This document shows positions 57,901 through 64,000 of a stretch of 64,000 bases of DNA, piece by piece. This stretch comes from Albugo candida (taxonomy: Eukaryota > Oomycota > Peronosporomycetes > Albuginales): positions 62,001 to 126,000 of the forward strand of contig JBDOQK010000031.1 in assembly GCA_040437565.1 (NCBI GenBank), read 5' to 3'. A model generated the notes under the pieces. It was not told where the DNA came from and made no database searches. It was given only the letters and a program-made list of their open reading frames with translations. Position 1 is the stretch's first letter, and every line of letters begins with the position of its first letter. The position numbers and the translations under genes were made by a program.

Positions 57901-60900
57901 ACCGGAGCGAGTGATCTCGACAACATATACAATCGCTTTCTACGACAAATTGTAGAGAACGAAGGTAATGGGAAGAAAGTTTTGGAGAAAATACGCCTTG
58001 CACTCGATCTTGGAGGTATCGGTAAGGTCCCCACATCGATTAATCCAAAGCTTCAGGCCACGCGTTTAAGACGGCAGGACAGTGTGGAAGCTGCACTTCA
58101 AAAAAGCGGTTCTTTTGAGGCTGTAGACCGCGCTGTCAGGTCTACTTTTGCAGTGCTATTGAAGCATACTCATTTAGGATCCACTTCATCGGCTATGATC
58201 ATGGATCAAACTATTTCCGAGAAACTTGTCGATTTGTGGCGAGCTTCTTTGCAGCTTCGGCGTTGGATTGTCAGAGAACAACAGAAACTTGCCGCTACGA
58301 TGAGGTTCGTGCAGATATACTTTCTTATATTCGCTTTCTTACACTGTTGTAGTGATAAGAAAGTGGGCTTGTCGGAGCCCGTCTCGAGAGAATATCAGCA
58401 GGAACTATACAACACAGTTTGCGAGCCGCTACTTTTACGAGCCAAATTGCTTCTAAAGTTTTCTCCCGCATCTTCCTCTTATTTATTTGATGAAAGTTCA
58501 TCGTCCAAGACTTTGAAACAAGCGAGCGTCATACCAGGTATCTTGTCATGTCTCTCGTTGTTGAGTATTCCGGGTGTCTGATAGCGCCCTCTGACGTAGA
58601 AGCCGGACGTTCATTGACCGATACGGATTCGAATAATTTTGTCGGTGATTCAGAGTCTACAGAAGAAGACGAACGCATACAATCCGAAGTTTTTTCTTTC
58701 TTGCAACAGTCCTGGACACAAGAGCGCTTTTTTACGGATTCCAACGATCCTGTAGCCATCTCTGCAGATGTTTCTCACCGAATGCAGCAGCTCCTGATAG
58801 TCAAGGGAGAACTCGCAGATAATCGTTTACTTGGTTTAGAGATATTTCACCAGCTTCTCGAAAGCACAAGTGATCCCAACGCTCGAGAATTTATAATTTC
58901 TGCTTTGGCTGTTGCCTTCAAGCGCATTGAATTTTCTCGCAAATGTCCCACATCTTATCCAAGTTGTAGTTCGGATCCACAAGCACTAGTATCTCAGCAA
59001 GATCACTCTTGTAGGATACAAAAGGTTCATTATCTAGCTGATTTGGAACTTATCGGAAGCTTACGCCACCAACGAATCTCTGATGAGTTTTTCCAAATTC
59101 TTTCCAGCTTGCTCGAAGCTTCAGTCAAACAGCTCGAAAGTCTCCATATTCTCAGTACAAGTAATGAAGATTTCAATAGTGCGTCTCGAGGTTTACAAGT
59201 CTGCAAACTCCGCGCTGCCATCCACGACATGCTATCAGTTCTAGATTTCTGCAGCTTACCATATCGGTCGGTAGATTGGGAAAAACTGGAGAAGATTGGT
59301 ATCACTTCGCTGCTGAAGAAACTAGCAAACTGGAACACCTATGAAAGACAGATCAATTTAGCATCCGCTACGGACTCCGAAGACGATTCCATGCGCTCGC
59401 TACATTGTCCATTGCTTCCAGCAGCCACAGGTGCGAGGAATTCAAAGATATTGTGTGGAAGATATATTACGATCAAGACCGACCTGCATAGGCTGACGCT
59501 TCTACACAGCCCGGAAGATGGTAAAAAGTCAGGAGGCTTCGCAATCTGTGATAAACCGTTTTCGAGAGGTCGATGGTTCTGGCAAGTATCTATTCAATCG
59601 CAATGCAAAGTTCCTGTCTTTATAGGAGTTACCAATTCGGCTATAGACCTCAACTCGTACAGAAATGGTAAAATGGTCGCTGAGAACAATTCTAGCGGAA
59701 TCTACGCATTCCACGATCACTATATCGCATCGACATCACACCATCGCAGGACAGAAATGATGTTCCCGATAGATGAACAAGGATGTGGCGCGATACAGAT
59801 TGTGCTAGATTGTGAAGAAGGACGGCTCGACTTTTACATGCGAAAAAAGCGATTTCAATCTCAGTCTTTGCATGATCTTTCCAATCAATCATTTCCAGAC
59901 TCGTACTATGCTGTGGTCGGACTGGAAAATGCTCAAGTTGGCTGGGATCTCGCTCATCCAATCCCAGCAAAATTATGGGCAAACAGCATTGATTTTCGCT
60001 TTACGTCCCCGGTAATTGCAGGGGACCTCATCGCTGCTCCCTATCGTGGACAAAAGATGGGCTGGAGCTCGATATCCTGTAGACATTGCGTGATTGCTGG
60101 ATCTGGAGACACTATCATCGCTGGTGTCGAACAGATGCAGGAAGAGCTATACGAGAACATCGTGCTGAGTCACACTTTCAAGACCGGTGACTTATTTTAC
60201 ATGGAAGTATATCCTATATCTGGTGGCTTCGATTCTAGAGTGTATCTTACATTTGACATCGTTGGCGATGACTCTTATCAAACGACTCCCCATCTTGTCG
60301 ATAAAATATCCAAAGGTAGAGAATTGGCCATCGATTGCTTACTCTCTGAAGTCGACAAGAAAACATGTCGCTTCGGGGTCCTTTTCAACTTCGGCAATGG
60401 CAATATAACGCGATATACATCGGATGGTAATGCTTGTGCAATTGCCCACATTGATCTGTCCGACCTGGAATCAAGCTATCGACCATGTATAAAGATTCTG
60501 TTGAATGGAGCTATAATTCACACGGACACGCATCCAGCGATAGTGTACCCGAAAGCGGCAAATCTGGCAATGGAAAACGCTACTTTGCATACAAGCTTAA
60601 CGTCGTGTCCGAGCAAAATGGATATGCAAGCTGGTAAAAGGCTTGACATGATGATAGTTGAGTGCGATGGAGAAGAGACAAACAGCTCCCATATGGCTAA
60701 AAATTGTCTTGTTGATGACCCAAGTGTATTTAGCTCGAACAAAAGCAGAAATGTTCATTTGGTTTTGAAGCATCAGGTCAATACGCCTTTTTGTGTGAAC
60801 TACCTCTCACTACGTGGACCAGGTTCAGGATATACGCATCCAGCTCAGCACATCCTCGTATTCATAACAAGTAGCAAACCCATTTGTCAGGATTATGCTG

Positions 60901-63900
60901 AGTATGACGACTTCACGCCAGAGCAATTTGCTGCTCTACCATTCCCACCTACTGCTTCTTGCCAATTTCGACGCGATGAAAATCTTCCTGTCGCGTATAT
61001 CATTATGGACGGCAGCTGCTGTCAGGTGAACAAGTCGTTGATGTACCCGGTGTCAGGGAGGTTTATTGTATGCAAACTCTTGACTGCTACAACGACTTCG
61101 TTCACACGATCAGCGATAGAAACTATCGATTTCGGATGCATTGGAGTTTATGGAATCTTTGATGAAGATAATGGACCTGCCTACAGCGATGAAATGACGC
61201 CGGATTACTGTGGAGAATGCAAACGATCATCCATTGTTGGGCTCAGTTACAGCAAAAGAGACCGAGAAACAACGACAATCTGCGCCTCGTGCTTTGATGA
61301 TTTGCGAGGAATCGCCAGCATTCACGCTGATTCTGAACTCTTTGTTTCTGCCGGAGATATGGGCGAAAGTCCTCCGACTACTTTGACACCGCGTAAAGCA
61401 TGGCATGCGAAAATCTCGTCAATGTACGAAGCTTTAGAGTCCAGTCATGCAAGGATAACAGCGACTCAAAATGCAGGCAGTCTACCAAGCAGTAGCATTA
61501 GTGGCCCTGAACAAAATAAGAAGGACTTTTTATGGTCTGGCACCTCTTCACCTACGTTTGAAGAATGCGAGATTTTTTCATGTGGCCAAAATAATTATGG
61601 TGAGCTTTGTTTGGGTCACTGCAATCCAACGAACAAGCTGGAGCACGCATCCTTTTTCTCCTACAAAAGCATTCAAAGCATTGCAGGAGGAAATGAAGTT
61701 CTTGTGGTTCTTATGAAAGATGGCGCAGTTTTTACTTGCGGCCTAAACAAAAGTGGTCAGTGTGGCACCGGAAACTTTGACGAACGCTTGATCGTTCCAA
61801 GTCCTATCCAATCTCTCAGCGGTATTCCAATTACGATGGTTGCAGCTTCTAATGGATGTGAGCATATGCTTGCGATCTCTCACGATGGCGCTGTCTATTC
61901 TTGGGGATACAATGATCGAGGTCAGCTTGGTCTGGGTACAACAGTGTCCAAGAGCCATACCCCACGCGTGATTGAGTCTTTACGTGAAAAGTACTTTATC
62001 ACATTCGCTGCAGTGAGTTATCACCACAGTGCTGTAGTTTCAAACAATGGCGATCTCTTGACATTTGGAATGAATGATAGTGGTCAGCTTGGGCTCGATC
62101 ACGCGCAACATCAGCACACCCCTCAGCTAGTCGAGACACTCTCTAGCCAAAAAGTTTGCAAAGTTGCTTGTGGCCTGTATCATACCGTGGTGATCGTCGA
62201 TAATGGAGAAGTGTACTCTTTCGGGAAGAATGAATATGGCCAACTTGGTCTGTCTCACACGCAGAACACCAAAGTCCCAATGCTTGTCAAAATACCACCC
62301 GCTCCTCGAACGCCAATCTCAGATACGGTCAATAAGGCAGTCCAAGTCTATTGTGGATATTATCACACTGTTGGAATCCTGGAATGCGGTAAGGTGGTGA
62401 CGTGGGGTCGAAATGATTATGGTCAGCTCGGAATCGGCAGCAAGGATCACAAAAGTGTTGCTCAATATGTTCCTCTTCCACTCACGTCTCGAGTTAAAAA
62501 AGCTTCCTGTGGTTGTTATCATACGCTCATACTTCTCGTAAATGGACGTGTTATGGTATTTGGTCGCAACAATAAAGGACAATTGGGTGTTGCTTCCCGC
62601 TCTCTTCCCTCTGCCGACTTGCCACTACCAATCCCATTGCATCCATTATCATCCGATGAAGTGGTTTATGTTTCTGCTGGATTTTATTGCTCCTATATTC
62701 TCACAGGAAAGGAAGCAAGTGACCAAGTTCAAGATATATGTGGTGATCCATCGACGACTTCACCCGAAGAAATGACAGGTCGTGCTTTGAGGACTTCAGA
62801 CAAACTATTCCAGGATCTGATGAAGCAAATGGATCAGTATTCGGAATGTATGCAAAAGCTGAACACAAACACATGCGCTAGTGAATACCCGGTCGTTGTT
62901 GCATCAAAAAGGATGAACGTCGCATCCGGTAGGACGCTCGCTTTGGTGAAATTATACAGCGCATCTTGGGCACTTGTTCAAGGACTAATGTATCAGTCTG
63001 TAAAGCTGGAAAATGAGACAACAAAAAAGACTGTCGGAGCCCAGAATCCCGTGTTGCTTTCTCTACTTGATTTTTTGTTGACCATCTTCCAGTCGTCAAA
63101 GTCTTTGCAATCTGCCAAGGCTTTAGAAACTCAGTCGTTGGTACGATTTTTAGAGGTCAAGTGTGAGGACGAAAAGGGAGGCGTGAGCAACTCTTGTTTC
63201 TCGTTTCGGAACGCTTCTCTAGGTCTCACAAGATGTTTGCTAACGCTCAAAAGTATCCCAAGTCTCTCATGTCCGACCCAAGCTTCATGGCTTCAGGATT
63301 TATGCCCTCAACTTCTCAACAATCAAGTGTTGTCGATTTTGCTTTATTGCGGCTCAATGAATGACGGGATCTGCTCGATATTGGCTGCAAATAGCTCTGT
63401 GATTGCACACACATTATCTAATTTTGAATCCAATGACCTGACAACAGCAATGATCTCATTTCGTCTCGCGATGTTGCTATTTCCTTTCCATTCCGTGATC
63501 GAAATCAACAATATTTATCGAGAGAAGACTTCGCGTCCGTCTGGCAACGTGCTGCATACATTGATTCTTTTGGTCGGACGTCCCTTAATCACCCGGCCAA
63601 AGCTTTGTCATCATGAACTGGGTATTGAGTGTTGCATTACACGTCCCTGCGAGAGATCTTCTTGTGTGAAAAAGTCTTGTCGTACTTGGAGTGAAAAGGT
63701 TCCGAATGCGTCTGAAGATCACACATTGGCACGCTTACTGGATCGCTATCATGTCGCTCTTGCAAAGTCTGATGAGGCTGTTGCATTACTCCGCTATATG
63801 ACAACGTTCCCTTCGTGGAAAGCTGCTGTGAACGAATCGGTGATCTTGGCTCTGCAGAAACAATGCAGGATTGATGATATGGTACACTCTATAGCCACTT

Positions 63901-64000
63901 ACTACCTGCGACTACAAGACAACACAGCCAGCTACGAGGACGATAAGAGGGATGATGACACCATACGTCAAGCCGAGGTCACAGAAGTTAACAGAGATAC
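51974..64000 (+). CDS. Giant RCC1-SPRY-Kelch-SPRY-RCC1 protein, HERC-like, cut by window end
   Basis: Exons 51974-52226, 52286-58537 and 58585 to beyond 64000 join in frame over 59- and 47-bp introns, giving more than 3,970 residues with no stop reached. MGQNASSSQ is a plausible N-myristoylation site. Domains: RCC1 propeller A (about 53080-54190; repeats like WGYNDRGQLGHE), SPRY (about 54240-54720; GVSLFCGKWFYEVEL), Kelch repeats (about 54850-55680), a second SPRY-like region (about 59540-59980; SRGRWFWQVSI), a CxxC pair region (61200-61310; YCGECKRSS, ICASCFDD) and RCC1 propeller B (about 61580-62710; SWGYNDRGQLGLG). RCC1 plus SPRY pairing recalls HERC1-type ubiquitin ligases, but no HECT domain is visible in this window. 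Confidence 0.88.

Overview
The window looks like a nuclear contig from an oomycete, most like a white-rust (Albugo-type) genome. That placement is inference from gene content and architecture, not from a search. Support: very short introns (about 40-75 bp) with GT-AG ends, tightly packed genes, an Arp2/3 complex, secreted and membrane-anchored C69 peptidases, a CHD remodeler with PHD, bromo and PDZ modules, and a giant RCC1/SPRY/Kelch protein. There is no bacterial-style organisation. Fifteen gaps of exactly 100 N are present. Nine are flanked by the same or nearly the same sequence on both sides, so they are unmerged overlaps or joins between paralogues or haplotypes rather than missing DNA.

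Layout. 1-3.7 kb: a three-exon F-box-like gene (split by two false gaps), a uL13 ribosomal protein of mitochondrial type, and a FAM177-like small protein. 4.4-14.2 kb: a compact housekeeping block with a CHD-type remodeler (+), a hemerythrin-like protein (-), a three-exon GEP4-type phosphatidylglycerophosphate phosphatase (-) and PRP31 (+). 14.3-20.2 kb: an unidentified intron-rich gene, the nine-exon ARPC2 gene and a membrane-anchored C69 peptidase, all on the minus strand. 20.3-41 kb: a large repeat region with near-duplicated sequence of unknown type, a 250-bp palindrome, a broken Copia fossil, LINE pieces, tRNA-derived SINE-like units and a nest of Mutator-like (MULE) and hAT-like DNA transposons, several with readable target-site duplications. 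41-48.5 kb: a decayed segmental duplication with an ARPC2 pseudogene, a C69 remnant and a PUF6 remnant, followed by live-looking C69 halves. 48.4-64 kb: PUF6/PUM3-like and SERBP1/HABP4-like genes (-), then a divergent giant RCC1-SPRY-Kelch-SPRY-RCC1 gene (+) that runs off the right end.

No single new defence or effector system is evident. The most interesting points are the PDZ-containing CHD remodeler, the nested MULE insertion whose empty site survives in the opposite TIR, the ARPC2-C69-PUF6 segmental duplication, the membrane versus soluble forms of C69 peptidase, and spacer tandem repeats that seem to derive from the 3' end of PUF6.
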